A stretch of 64,000 nt of DNA from Pokkaliibacter sp046614695 (lineage in GTDB: Bacteria > Pseudomonadota > Gammaproteobacteria > Pseudomonadales > Balneatricaceae), in NCBI RefSeq assembly GCF_046614695.1, contig NZ_JBKKHQ010000001.1, positions 124,001 to 188,000 on the forward strand, read 5' to 3'. Below the pieces are notes generated by a model, which did not search any database, was not told the origin of the DNA, and saw only the letters and a list, made by a program, of their open reading frames with translations. Within the stretch, counting starts at the first letter, position 1. Every line of letters begins with the position of its first letter. This document shows positions 24,089 to 33,108 of this stretch, piece by piece. Made by a program: the position numbers and the translations under genes.

Positions 24089-24502
24089 TTAGTCGATCTG
24101 GCCAGGAGCTTCATTGAACCGGGTAAGAATCGCCTCGCGCTCCTCTTCCGAGAGAATGCCGACAAAGGGGCTGCGTCGGCGCAAGCGGCGCATGTGGTTG
24201 TTATCCGTGAGTACGCCTTCGCGAAACTGCTCGGCATTATCGATATTGTCCAGCAGCCCAAACCAGTAGAGATAAGCGCCATGGCGAAGCTGGCCGGCAA
24301 AGTAGCGCTCATCCAGCTTTTTGCGGACTTTGGCGACGAGAGCTGGCTCTGCCAGCACCTTCTCAACCATGGCTTCGTGAAGTCTGAGAATTTGTTGGTC
24401 CACACCGCTGTCAGATTTACGAAATGTACGCTCCCTGAATCCGCGTCGGCTGTTTTGCTGATGGCGTTGGCGATAGTCCTTCAAGGCATCATGAGTAGAC
24501 AT
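24089..24502 (-). CDS. Conserved unknown protein
   Basis: 137 residues, cytosolic, with a basic N-terminus (RQRHQQNSRRGFRERTFRKS) and a well-formed core: LDERYFAGQLRHGAYLYWFG near residue 64, then LLDNIDNAEQF and a charged ending SEEEREAILTRF. I do not recognise a function and see no catalytic motif. The overlapping plus-strand frame (24026-24538) is the shadow. It stands alone, with no operon partner. Confidence 0.7.
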   Translation of the reverse strand: MSTHDALKDYRQRHQQNSRRGFRERTFRKSDSGVDQQILRLHEAMVEKVLAEPALVAKVRKKLDERYFAGQLRHGAYLYWFGLLDNIDNAEQFREGVLTDNNHMRRLRRRSPFVGILSEEEREAILTRFNEAPGQID

Positions 24503-24621
24503 GGCGAACTTCTGTCATGGCAAGTGAATGATTATTAAAAGATTTAGGGGCAGAGGGTGTATGTCACAAGTCCCAGGTTAATTCGTGCTTTACGTTGCCC
24601 CGCGCTTTTTGGAGCAGCAGA

Positions 24622-24656
24622 AACAGCAACGCCCACGATGAAAGTGGGCGCTGTTG
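24622..24656 (-). terminator. Probable terminator of alaC
   Basis: AACAGC plus CGCCCAC, loop GATGAAA, GTGGGCG plus CTGTT: a long stem with a 2-base internal bulge, just past the alaC stop codon. The minus-strand run after it is weak (GTTTC), so it may be only partly effective. Confidence 0.6.
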
Positions 24657-24679
24657 GAGTTCATTAAGTGAAAGCGTAT

Positions 24680-25897
24680 TTAGTCTTTCAGGAAACCGTC
24701 CGCTTTAAACATCTGCTTGATGCCACGAACGGCCTGACGGATACGGTTCTGGTTCTCGATCAATGCGAAGCGCACATAGTCATCACCGTAATCTCCAAAG
24801 CCGATACCGGGTGAAACGCAGACCTTGGCATCGGCCAGCAGTTTCTTGGAAAACTCAAGGGAACCCAAGTGGCTGTACTGTTCCGGAATTTTCGCCCAGA
24901 CATACATGGAGGCCTTGGGCATCTCGACCATCCAGCCTGCCTCATGCAAGCCTTTCACCAGGGTGTTGCGGCGAACCCGGTATTGTTCGGCAATATCCCG
25001 GACGCATTGCTGATCTCCCTCAAGTGCGGCAATGGCGGCAACCTGTAACGGGGTGAAGGTGCCGTAATCGTGATAGCTTTTGATGCGTGCCAGCGCTTTC
25101 ACCAGCTCGGCATTACCCACCATAAAGCCGATGCGCCAGCCCGCCATATTGTAGCTTTTCGACAGGGTGAAAAACTCGACTGCCACATCCTTCGCGCCTT
25201 CGACCTGCATGATGGAAGGTGCTTTCCAGCCATCATAGACGATGTCAGCGTAGGCCAGATCATGTACGACCAGAATGCCGTATTGCTTGGCCAGCGCGAC
25301 AACTCGTTCAAAGAAATCCAGCTCGACACACTGTGCGGTCGGGTTTGAGGGAAAGCCCAGAATCATCATCTTGGGTTTGGGAATCGACTCCTTGATCGCG
25401 CGTTCCAGCTCGACAAAGAAGTCAACGCCGGGAACCAGCGGCACAGAGCGGACCTGCGCTCCGGCAATGACGGCACCGTAAATATGAATGGGGTAACTCG
25501 GGTTAGGTACCAGGACGGTATCGCCGTGATCCAGCGTGGCCAGCATCAAATGCGCCAGGCCTTCCTTGGAGCCAATGGTAACGATGGCTTCATCTTCCGG
25601 GTCGATATCCACCTCGTAGCGATCCTGATACCACTTGGAAATGGCTCGACGCAGACGGGGAATACCGCGAGATGTGGAATAGCCGTGGGTATCTTCACGC
25701 TGGGCGACAGTACAGAGCTTTTCGACAATATGCGGCGGTGTTGGGCCGTCGGGATTACCCATACTGAAATCGATAATGTCCTCACCACGACGTCGCGCCG
25801 CCATTTTTAACTCGGCAGTGATGTTAAAGACGTAAGGAGGAAGGCGATCAATACGGGAAAAGTGGCGTACAGGGACGCTGTTGCTGGAATCAGCCAT
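24680..25897 (-). CDS. alaC: Alanine aminotransferase AlaC-type
   Basis: 405 residues, normal for AlaC. A PLP-dependent class I/II transaminase, usually glutamate-pyruvate. The PLP lysine is in FFTLSKSYNMAGWRIGFMVG near residue 238. The start (PPYVFNITAELKMAARRRGEDIIDFSMGNP) and the GFPSNPTAQ segment near residue 182 are typical of the AlaC branch. The gene stands alone. An aspartate-type specificity cannot be excluded from sequence. Confidence 0.88.
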   Translation of the reverse strand: MADSSNSVPVRHFSRIDRLPPYVFNITAELKMAARRRGEDIIDFSMGNPDGPTPPHIVEKLCTVAQREDTHGYSTSRGIPRLRRAISKWYQDRYEVDIDPEDEAIVTIGSKEGLAHLMLATLDHGDTVLVPNPSYPIHIYGAVIAGAQVRSVPLVPGVDFFVELERAIKESIPKPKMMILGFPSNPTAQCVELDFFERVVALAKQYGILVVHDLAYADIVYDGWKAPSIMQVEGAKDVAVEFFTLSKSYNMAGWRIGFMVGNAELVKALARIKSYHDYGTFTPLQVAAIAALEGDQQCVRDIAEQYRVRRNTLVKGLHEAGWMVEMPKASMYVWAKIPEQYSHLGSLEFSKKLLADAKVCVSPGIGFGDYGDDYVRFALIENQNRIRQAVRGIKQMFKADGFLKD

Positions 25898-26147
25898 GAC
25901 AATGTTCTCTTACGTAGGCGCCCGGAACCGTCCGAGCGACGTCTGCTGCAGTACACAGCAGCGTGTTCAAACATACGCCGCTGGCCGTGAACATGCCAGC
26001 ATGACGGGCATTTTAATTTCGCTGCTCTCTGCAACCTTGAATTGCTGAATCTGCCGCATTGCCTGCTTGGATGTTCTTCACTGAGACACCATAGTGGAGG
26101 CAGCATATTTCAGTCCTAACTTCGCTTTCTGATACAGAGCCGCCGTT

Positions 26148-26804
26148 ATGTCTACTACCCTCTCTATTGATTTCGTTTCCGATGTGGTTTGTCCCTGGTG
26201 TGTGATTGGCCTTCGCTCACTGAAAGCCGCCCTTGCCCAGCTGGATAATGTGGAAGCAGAGATTATCTGCCGACCTTTTGAGTTGAACCCAGCGATGGGA
26301 AAAGAAGGTCAAAACCTGTCTGAGCATATTCAGGAGAAGTATGGCGCAAGCCCGGAGCAGTCGGCAGGTACGCGGCAGTTGTTGAAGGATCGTGGTGCAG
26401 CGCTGGATTTTACCTTTAATTACGATGAGGCAAGCCGCATCTGGAATACCTTTGATGCCCACCGCCTGCTGCACTGGGCTGAAGAGATTAATGCAGAAAA
26501 ACAGCTCGCTCTCAAAGAGGCGCTTTTTGCTGCCAACTTCACCGAGCAGCGTGATGTGTCAGACCCTGAGGTTTTGTTGAACATTGCTGCAGAAGCGGGG
26601 TTTGATCGCACTCAGGCTGCGCAGGTTCTGGAAGAAAACCGCTACGCCGAGGAGGTTCGTGAGGACGAACGATTCTGGATGGAGCAAGGGATTCACTCGG
26701 TACCAGCGGTGATCATCAACCGGCAGTATCTGATTTCCGGCGGTCAGCCAGTGGAAGCATTTCTTGAAGCCCTGGAGAAAATTGCCTCTGAACAACAAGG
26801 CTAA
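26148..26804 (+). CDS. DsbA-family oxidoreductase, FrnE-like
   Basis: 218 residues without a signal peptide, so cytosolic. Thioredoxin fold with the redox motif DVVCPWCVIG near residue 10 and a helical insertion. The cis-Pro loop GIHSVPAVIINRQYLISGGQ is near residue 183. This is the FrnE/2-hydroxychromene isomerase-like branch of DsbA. A role in polyketide-type metabolism or disulfide reduction is possible; it is not the periplasmic DsbA. Confidence 0.88.
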   Translation: MSTTLSIDFVSDVVCPWCVIGLRSLKAALAQLDNVEAEIICRPFELNPAMGKEGQNLSEHIQEKYGASPEQSAGTRQLLKDRGAALDFTFNYDEASRIWNTFDAHRLLHWAEEINAEKQLALKEALFAANFTEQRDVSDPEVLLNIAAEAGFDRTQAAQVLEENRYAEEVREDERFWMEQGIHSVPAVIINRQYLISGGQPVEAFLEALEKIASEQQG

Positions 26805-26843
26805 CCTCCTCCAGTTCATAAAGTTTACTGCCGGTGTGGGCGC

Positions 26844-28739
26844 TTAAAGCTCTATTTGCGCGCCCATTTCCACCACTCTTCCTGGCGGAATCCGGAAAAA
26901 ATCGGTGGCTCGAAGGCTATTGCGACTCAGCAGAATAAACAGCGACTCTCTCCAGAACACCATGCCGGGCCGTTCGGTCTGCAACAAGCGGCCTTGCGAC
27001 AGGAAAAAGCTGGTTTCCTCCAGTTCGATCTCCATGTCCTGCCGATTCATCAGTACCAGTACACGCCGAATATCCGCATGCTCCCGAAAGCCGAACCGGG
27101 CACTCACACGCCAGAAATGCGCTGATAACTGTTCAATGGTGATTTTCTCCTCATTCGGCACCAGGGGAACGTCATCAGTCTGCACGCTGAGAAAGATATT
27201 GCGCCCGTGCAGCACGTGGTTGTGCTTGAGGTTATGCAGCAGCGCATGAGGCACGCCATTTTTAGCATGAGTCATAAAAATAGCGGTACCCTCCACCATG
27301 GCAGGCGGCGTTTCTTCGAGGTGCTGTTGTAGCTCTGTAAAGTCCATCGCTTCTTCATTAATTCGCTGATGCACCAGGAACCGGCCACGAAACCAGGTGG
27401 TCATGATGACAAAAGTCATGGCTCCGATGAGCAGGGGCAGCCAGCCACCGGCAACGATCTTCACCACATTGGCGGCAAAGAGTGGAATATCAATCAGCAG
27501 CAACAGGATGCCTAAACCTGCAGCAACAAATAGCGGCCAGTGCCACTGACGGCGGGCGATGGTGCAGCTGAGTATGGTGGTGATAATCATGGTGCCGGTG
27601 ACGGCGATACCGTAGGCACCTGCCAATGCTTCTGAAGACTGAAAACCGAGTACGACAAAAATCACAGCGATCAGTAATAGCCAGTTGATAAAGCCAATGT
27701 AAATCTGGCCCGATTCTTCCTCACTGGTATAGCGCACCGGCATGCGGGGCAAATAGCCCATGTTGATCGCCTGCCGCGTGAGTGAATACACTCCGGAAAT
27801 AACTGCCTGTGAGGCAATGACCGTCGCGATAGTCGCCAGAAGGACCATCGGGATGCGTAAGGTGTCCGGTACCAGTTGAAAGAAGGGGTTGTTCTTGGCT
27901 TCCGGATGTTCAAGCAGTAAAGCGCCCTGCCCCAGATAATTCAGCATGAGTGCGGGTAGCACATAGAAGTACCAGGCAAGCCGGATGGGACTTCGGCCAA
28001 AGTGTCCCATATCAGCATACAGTGCTTCGGCTCCGGTCAGCGCCAGTACCACTGCGCCTAATGTCAGGAACCCCTGGAGTTTGTGCTCCAGCATGAAGTT
28101 AACCGCCCAGTACGGGTTAAAAGCAGCCAGAACCTGCGGACTGTTACTGATCCCCATAATGCCGAGAATACCGAGGGTGCCAAACCAGATCAGCATGATG
28201 GGGCCGAATATTTTACCCACCTTGGCAGTGCCCTTGTGCTGAAAGGAAAAAAGACCGATGAGCACCACCAATGTAATAGGCACCACGTAGCTTTCGAGCG
28301 AGGGAGCCACCAGTCCGATGCCTTCGATGGCAGAGATGACGGAGATGGCGGGAGTTATCACCACCTCACCGTAGAAGAAACCAGCACCCATTAATGCCAG
28401 CGAGAGGAGCCAGGCGGTCCTCGAGGTAATCACTCGGCGGGTTAACGCCAGCAGTGTGAGAATACCGCCCTCGCCATTGTTATCAGCGCGCAGAACGAAG
28501 AGCAGATACTTGCTCGACACGACCAGAATGAGCCCCCAAAGGATCAGAGAGAGTATCCCGAGGATATTGTCCTGATTTGGTACGAGTCCCAGTGCCTTGC
28601 CGAAGCATTCCTTCAGGGTATAGAGCGGGCTGGTGCCGATATCACCGTAGACAACCCCCAATGCAGCAAGGGCCATGACAGGGAGTTTTGAGTTATTCGT
28701 TGTTGCTTCCTGGTGCTGATCTGAGGCGGGCTGAGCCAT
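26844..28739 (-). CDS. kup: Kup potassium uptake transporter
   Basis: 631 residues with about 12 transmembrane segments and a C-terminal cytosolic domain. The start LAALGVVYGDIGTSPLYTLKECFG near residue 26 is the KUP signature. Kup is a proton-coupled K+ importer of low affinity. In a salt-exposed cell it would complement the glycine betaine system elsewhere in this window. The ATG at 28739 sits divergent from slyD across a 200-base gap. Confidence 0.96.
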   Translation of the reverse strand: MAQPASDQHQEATTNNSKLPVMALAALGVVYGDIGTSPLYTLKECFGKALGLVPNQDNILGILSLILWGLILVVSSKYLLFVLRADNNGEGGILTLLALTRRVITSRTAWLLSLALMGAGFFYGEVVITPAISVISAIEGIGLVAPSLESYVVPITLVVLIGLFSFQHKGTAKVGKIFGPIMLIWFGTLGILGIMGISNSPQVLAAFNPYWAVNFMLEHKLQGFLTLGAVVLALTGAEALYADMGHFGRSPIRLAWYFYVLPALMLNYLGQGALLLEHPEAKNNPFFQLVPDTLRIPMVLLATIATVIASQAVISGVYSLTRQAINMGYLPRMPVRYTSEEESGQIYIGFINWLLLIAVIFVVLGFQSSEALAGAYGIAVTGTMIITTILSCTIARRQWHWPLFVAAGLGILLLLIDIPLFAANVVKIVAGGWLPLLIGAMTFVIMTTWFRGRFLVHQRINEEAMDFTELQQHLEETPPAMVEGTAIFMTHAKNGVPHALLHNLKHNHVLHGRNIFLSVQTDDVPLVPNEEKITIEQLSAHFWRVSARFGFREHADIRRVLVLMNRQDMEIELEETSFFLSQGRLLQTERPGMVFWRESLFILLSRNSLRATDFFRIPPGRVVEMGAQIEL

Positions 28740-28942
28740 GTCACATCCTTATTCAATGACAGCCGATAAAATGAGCGATTGCTTAGCCTTCTATGGCTAC
28801 AACCGCCCTCTTCAGCAAGGCGCATTCACGACACAATTCCGGCAAGTCGTTTCATGCATCAGAAATGTCTCAAGGCTTGGCGCGGGCGCAGGTTCTGCTA
28901 ATATGGCCGCCCATCTGAGATCGCCAACGATTAGGGGCAAGC

Positions 28943-29425
28943 ATGCAAATCGCCAAGGATACTGTGGTTCAGTTCAACTACGTTCTGAAAGATGTGGAAG
29001 GTAACGTACTGGAAACCAGCGATGAAGGTTCACCGGTTGCTTATCTGCACGGTCATCGCAACATGATGAGCGGCATCGAGAAAGCGCTGGAAGGTAAATC
29101 CGCTGGTGAAAAGCTGACCGTTACTCTGGCACCTGAGGATGCCTATGGTGAACGTAAGGAAGAAGCTGAGCAGCGTATTCCATCCAAACATCTGCAGGGA
29201 GCCAAGCGCTGGCAGCCCGGCATGGTTGCTGTAGTCAACACAGATGCGGGTCAGCGTCAGGTTACTGTCAAGAAAGTGGGCAAGTTCATGATTACGGTCG
29301 ATCTGAACCACCCTTATGCCGGAAAAACCCTGACATTTGATCTGGATGTTCAGAGCGTGCGTGAAGCGCAGGCAGAAGAAATTGCCCATGGTCACGTTCA
29401 TGGCGATGGTGGTCATCACCACTAA
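28943..29425 (+). CDS. slyD: FKBP-type peptidyl-prolyl isomerase SlyD
   Basis: 160 residues. SlyD combines a peptidyl-prolyl isomerase, an IF (chaperone) domain insert and a metal-binding tail. The FKBP core starts TVVQFNYVLKDVEGN and APEDAYGER is near residue 63. The C-terminal histidine-rich tail (HGHVHGDGGHHH) is shorter than in E. coli but fits nickel binding. A strong terminator follows. Confidence 0.95.
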   Translation: MQIAKDTVVQFNYVLKDVEGNVLETSDEGSPVAYLHGHRNMMSGIEKALEGKSAGEKLTVTLAPEDAYGERKEEAEQRIPSKHLQGAKRWQPGMVAVVNTDAGQRQVTVKKVGKFMITVDLNHPYAGKTLTFDLDVQSVREAQAEEIAHGHVHGDGGHHH

Positions 29426-29441
29426 TGTTCTTTAGCGATGA

Positions 29442-29467
29442 AAAAAGCCAGCAATCGCTGGCTTTTT
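29442..29467 (+). terminator. slyD terminator
   Basis: AAAAAGCCAGC, loop AATC, GCTGGCTTTTT. Perfect stem with a U-run 15 bases past the slyD stop codon. Confidence 0.92.
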
Positions 29468-29550
29468 ATTTGGCGAAGTAAAACTCTTTTATCAGTTACA
29501 GAAATCAATGGTTCTGTGTTTTTATAACTGAAATTTTCTTGGCCTGACTT

Positions 29551-30351
29551 CTATTGATCCTTGAAATGAGGAGCACGCTTCTCAATAAAAGCGGCCATGC
29601 CCTCTTTCTGATCTTCAGTGCTAAACGCCAGAGCGAAAAGGTCACTTTCCAGCTCACACGCCTCCTTCAATGGCATTGAAAGACCGCGATGAACCAGCTC
29701 CCGCGTCATGCGTACGGCCTGTGGCCCTTTCGATGCAATCTCTTCTGCCAGTTTGGTACCCGCCTCAATAAGTTTGTCGGCTTCGACAACTCGGTTACAT
29801 AGCCCAATCCGTAGTGCTTCTTCGGCATTGATCATGCGGCCTGTCAGTAAAAGTTCCATGGCTATTGCGGGGCCAACACGACGTGGTAGTCGCTGAGTCC
29901 CGCCAAAACCTGCAGGAACACCCAGTGTGACTTCGGGCTGGCCGAGTTTGGCCTTGTCACTGACCAGCATCATGTCGCATGCCAGTGCCAACTCGCAGCC
30001 CCCGCCAAGGGCAAAGCCATTCACCAGCGCAATGCTGGCATAAGATGCTGTAGCAAGGCCCGCAAAGACTCTGCTGCCGAGTTGGCTGAAATTACGCGCC
30101 TGAGCAGGAGTCAGATCCTGCATTTGCGAGATGTCTGCACCTGCAGCAAAAGCTTTTTCGCCTGCCCCGGTAATCATCAATACGCGAATACGCTGATGCT
30201 CCAGGTAGCCAAGCACGAGCCCCAGCTCCTCAAGCAGGGTCTCATTCAGGGCATTCAGTTGCTTTGGCCGGTTCAGGGTCAGAAGTGCGATATCCGGCGC
30301 AGGCCAGCTGATATCAAGGGTCTGGAACTGGGGGGCTTCATGTTCAGACAT
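29551..30351 (-). CDS. Enoyl-CoA hydratase / crotonase-family protein
   Basis: 266 residues. The crotonase fold is clear: LLTLNRPKQLNALN near residue 24, AFAAGADISQMQDL near 68, and the oxyanion hole LGGGCELALACDMMLVSD near 117. The two catalytic glutamates are visible in GGGCELA and QPEVTLG. It hydrates trans-2-enoyl-CoA in fatty-acid or butanoate metabolism. It overlaps the upstream 3-hydroxyacyl-CoA dehydrogenase gene by 8 bases, so both are made from one mRNA as successive steps. Confidence 0.92.
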   Translation of the reverse strand: MSEHEAPQFQTLDISWPAPDIALLTLNRPKQLNALNETLLEELGLVLGYLEHQRIRVLMITGAGEKAFAAGADISQMQDLTPAQARNFSQLGSRVFAGLATASYASIALVNGFALGGGCELALACDMMLVSDKAKLGQPEVTLGVPAGFGGTQRLPRRVGPAIAMELLLTGRMINAEEALRIGLCNRVVEADKLIEAGTKLAEEIASKGPQAVRMTRELVHRGLSMPLKEACELESDLFALAFSTEDQKEGMAAFIEKRAPHFKDQ

Positions 30352-31195
30352 AGCTAAAAAATCCTTTTCCGGTTTTCTTACCTAACCAGCCTGCAGCCAC
30401 GTAATTTTTAAGTAGTGGCGCCGGGCGATATTTACTGTCACCAAGCTCTTTGTAGAGCACTTCCATGATGGCAAGGCAGGTATCAAGCCCAATAAAGTCA
30501 GCCAGGGTTAGTGGTCCCATGGGGTGGGCACAACCCAGTGTCATGGCCGTGTCGACATCGGCAGCGGAAGCCACGCCCTCTTCAAGTACAAAGCAAGCTT
30601 CGTTCAGCATCGGCATCAGAATACGGTTAACGATGAAGCCTGCCTTGTCACGGCTCTTAACCGCCTGTTTGCCCAGTTTTTCGGTAACACTCACGACCGT
30701 ATCGACAGTGCTCTGTGCTGTGGCCAAACCCGGAATAACTTCCACCAGCCCCATTACTGGCACCGGATTAAAAAAGTGCATTCCGATGACTTTGTCCGGT
30801 CGCTGGGTAACTGCGCCAATGGTGGTTATGCTGATGGAGCTGGTATTTGAGGCAAGCAGGGTTTCGGCTTTACACAGGCTGTCGAGCTGGCGAAAGATAT
30901 CCAGCTTGAGATCAAGGCGCTCGCTGGCAGCTTCGATGACGAGATCACAGTCGGCAAGCTCGGTCAGACCGTCGACCGGGCGAATGCGACTGGCAATGCT
31001 TTCAGCATCCTCTGCACTGAGCTTGCCCTTTTCTACCTGCTTATCCAGTCGTGACCGAATCCCGGAATGTCCTTTCTGGGCATGGGCAAGATTCATATCG
31101 GAAAGAAAAACGCTGTAGCCACATTGGGCCATGACATGGGCAATACCCGCTCCCATCTGTCCGGCACCTACAACACCGATGGATAATGACTCCAT
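30344..31195 (-). CDS. 3-hydroxybutyryl-CoA dehydrogenase
   Basis: 283 residues, the size of the Hbd/PaaH group. NAD-binding GVVGAGQMGAGIAHVMAQCG at the N-terminus, the catalytic histidine in GMHFFNPVPVMGLVE near residue 138, and the C-terminal helical domain starting near 185. It oxidises 3-hydroxyacyl-CoA, here probably acetoacetyl-CoA-forming. It leads a two-gene unit with the enoyl-CoA hydratase, with AGGAGA upstream of the ATG. A role in butanoate/PHB-like metabolism fits the 3-hydroxybutyrate dehydrogenase at 60.5 kb. Confidence 0.92.
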   Translation of the reverse strand: MESLSIGVVGAGQMGAGIAHVMAQCGYSVFLSDMNLAHAQKGHSGIRSRLDKQVEKGKLSAEDAESIASRIRPVDGLTELADCDLVIEAASERLDLKLDIFRQLDSLCKAETLLASNTSSISITTIGAVTQRPDKVIGMHFFNPVPVMGLVEVIPGLATAQSTVDTVVSVTEKLGKQAVKSRDKAGFIVNRILMPMLNEACFVLEEGVASAADVDTAMTLGCAHPMGPLTLADFIGLDTCLAIMEVLYKELGDSKYRPAPLLKNYVAAGWLGKKTGKGFFSYV

Positions 31196-31345
31196 TCCTG
31201 TCTCCTCGTGGTATCTGCTAAAGATTGCTTCACCTTCGGAGGTTCGTTACTGCCTGAACCTGTCTTACGTCATCTTAGTGTGCGCCGCACCAAATAAGCA
31301 AAGCGCAAAGTCGTCTCAGTTTTTATCAAGTCGAAAAGATAATAA

Positions 31346-31369
31346 AAAACCCTGCAAAGGCAGGGTTTT
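31346..31369 (-). terminator. serS terminator
   Basis: AAAACCCTGC, loop AAAG, GCAGGGTTTT; on the minus strand the stem is followed by TTTTTTATT. It lies 37 bases past the serS stop codon and ends the ftsK-lolA-rarA-crcB-serS unit. Confidence 0.9.
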
Positions 31370-31405
31370 CGTCACGTGAGTTTCAGGCTGGCAGGCAGCG
31401 CTAAA

Positions 31406-32683
31406 TCAGGCGGGAGTCAGAACTTCCAGACCACCCATATAAGGACGCAGAACCTCAGGAATAATGACACTGCCATCATTCTGCTGATAGTTTTCAAGAA
31501 TCGCGACCAGAGTACGGCCAACCGCAAGACCTGAACCATTCAGCGTATGCAGAAGCTCGGGCTTGCCGGTTTCCGGGTTGCGCCAGCGCGCCTGCATGCG
31601 ACGTGCCTGGAAGTCAGTCATGTTGGAGCAGGAGGAAATCTCGCGGTATTTATCCTGAGCTGGCAGCCACACCTCGATGTCATAAGTCTTGGCTGCGCCG
31701 AACGTCATGTCGCCGCCACAAAGAACGATCACACGGTATGGCAAACCCAGAAGCTGGAGAATACGCTCGGCATGACCGGTCATTTCTTCCAGTGCATCAA
31801 AAGAGCGTCCAGGCTCGACCATCTGCACCATTTCCACTTTCTCAAACTGGTGCTGACGAATCATGCCGCGAGTGTCTTTACCGTAGGCACCGGCTTCACT
31901 TCGGAAGCAAGGGGTGTGAGCGGTTAGACGGACAGGCAAGTCTGCGGCAGGCAGAATCTCATCACGTGCAAAGTTTGTGAGTGGGACTTCTGCCGTTGGA
32001 ATCAGGTAATAGCCCTGATCCCCTTCCAAACGGAAAAGGTCCTCAGCAAACTTGGGCAGCTGACCGGTGCCGTACAGACTGTCAGAGTTGACCATGTAAG
32101 GAACATAAGTTTCCTGGTAGCCATGCTCTTCACTGTGAGTGTTCAGCATGAACTGAATCAGCGCACGGTGCATTCGGGCCAGAGGACCTTTGATCGTCGA
32201 AAAGCGCGCGCCGGTCAGTTTGGCTGCCATGCCGAAGTCCAGCCCCAGCTTCTCACCAATATCGACATGATCGCGAGGTTCGTAATCGAGCTGTGTTGGA
32301 GTACCCCAACGACGCACTTCAACGTTATCGTCTTCTGACAGGCCCTGAGGAACAGACGCATCGGGCAGGTTTGGAACAGCCAGCAGGAAATCGTCCAGCT
32401 TCTGCTGAACCACTTGCAGCTGAGACTTGGCGGCGTCCAGTTCTTCACCAAGACGGCCAACATCAGCCAGCAAAGGTGCGATATCCTGCCCCGAGGCTTT
32501 TGCTTTGCCGATCTCTTTGGACCGCGAGTTGCGCTCATTCTGTAAACGCTCGGTCGTGATCTGGACTTCCTTGCGCTCTGCTTCCAGGGTGTTGAACGCA
32601 TTCACGTCCAGTTCAAAACCCTTTTTCTTGAGCAGTTGAGCGACTTCTTCGATTTCGTTGCGAAGGAGTTTGGGATCAAGCAT
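31406..32683 (-). CDS. serS: Seryl-tRNA synthetase
   Basis: 425 residues, normal length. Residues 1-110 form the long coiled-coil arm that grips tRNA-Ser (from MLDPKLLRNEIEEVAQ). The class II core has motif 2 (PCFRSEAGAYGKDTRGMIRQHQF region near residue 255) and motif 3 ending near 400. It is the last gene of the ftsK-to-serS unit, with crcB about 17 bases ahead. Confidence 0.97.
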   Translation of the reverse strand: MLDPKLLRNEIEEVAQLLKKKGFELDVNAFNTLEAERKEVQITTERLQNERNSRSKEIGKAKASGQDIAPLLADVGRLGEELDAAKSQLQVVQQKLDDFLLAVPNLPDASVPQGLSEDDNVEVRRWGTPTQLDYEPRDHVDIGEKLGLDFGMAAKLTGARFSTIKGPLARMHRALIQFMLNTHSEEHGYQETYVPYMVNSDSLYGTGQLPKFAEDLFRLEGDQGYYLIPTAEVPLTNFARDEILPAADLPVRLTAHTPCFRSEAGAYGKDTRGMIRQHQFEKVEMVQMVEPGRSFDALEEMTGHAERILQLLGLPYRVIVLCGGDMTFGAAKTYDIEVWLPAQDKYREISSCSNMTDFQARRMQARWRNPETGKPELLHTLNGSGLAVGRTLVAILENYQQNDGSVIIPEVLRPYMGGLEVLTPA

Positions 32684-32699
32684 GGTCAGGTCTGTTCTT

Positions 32700-33086
32700 T
32701 CAGAGTGAATTAAAAATAAGGCGCATCAGCCAAATGCCTAAGGCGGCGGCGATCACCGTACAAAACACGCTGCTCATCATATAAAGCAACGCCTGCAAGG
32801 GCAGTTCACGCTCAAAAAGCGCCACACTTTCCAGCGCAAAAGAAGAATATGTCGTCAGAGCACCCAAAAAGCCGGTGATCAGTAATGGGCGAGCGGAAAC
32901 AGGGAGTATGCCCTTTTCAGAAATAAGAATATAGATAACACCAATCAAAAATGAGCCTATCACATTGATGATAAAGGTCGCCCATGGAATCCCGGGTTTG
33001 AACAATGGGGCGAGCCAAAGAGTGAGGCTGTAGCGGGAGATGGCTCCTACTGCGCCTCCCAATGCGATAAACAACATCATTTGCAT
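32700..33086 (-). CDS. crcB: Fluoride channel CrcB (Fluc)
   Basis: 128 residues, four transmembrane segments. Fluc dimers export fluoride. The family motifs GGAVGAISRYSLT near residue 10 and FLGALTTYSSFALE near residue 73 are both present, the latter with the conserved polar ladder threonines. Between rarA and serS it keeps a place common in gammaproteobacteria. No fluoride riboswitch was recognised upstream, since it is inside an operon. Confidence 0.96.
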   Translation of the reverse strand: MQMMLFIALGGAVGAISRYSLTLWLAPLFKPGIPWATFIINVIGSFLIGVIYILISEKGILPVSARPLLITGFLGALTTYSSFALESVALFERELPLQALLYMMSSVFCTVIAAALGIWLMRLIFNSL

Positions 33087-33108
33087 GGGTCGGGCATTCC
33101 TTTAGAGA

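Noticed and set aside
24026..24538. 170-residue plus-strand frame over the unknown gene at 24089
   Set aside because: The minus-strand frame has a better start, charged and aromatic composition typical of a soluble protein, and a clean end; the plus-strand frame is a shadow. Neither family is known, so this is a judgement.
25945..26010. Short inverted repeats ahead of alaC (CTGCTG/CAGCAG)
   Set aside because: Small, with repetitive CTG content, so they may be chance; not strong enough to call an operator.
30465..31118. 217-residue plus-strand frame over the 3-hydroxybutyryl-CoA dehydrogenase gene
   Set aside because: Antisense shadow, Ser-rich with no domain.
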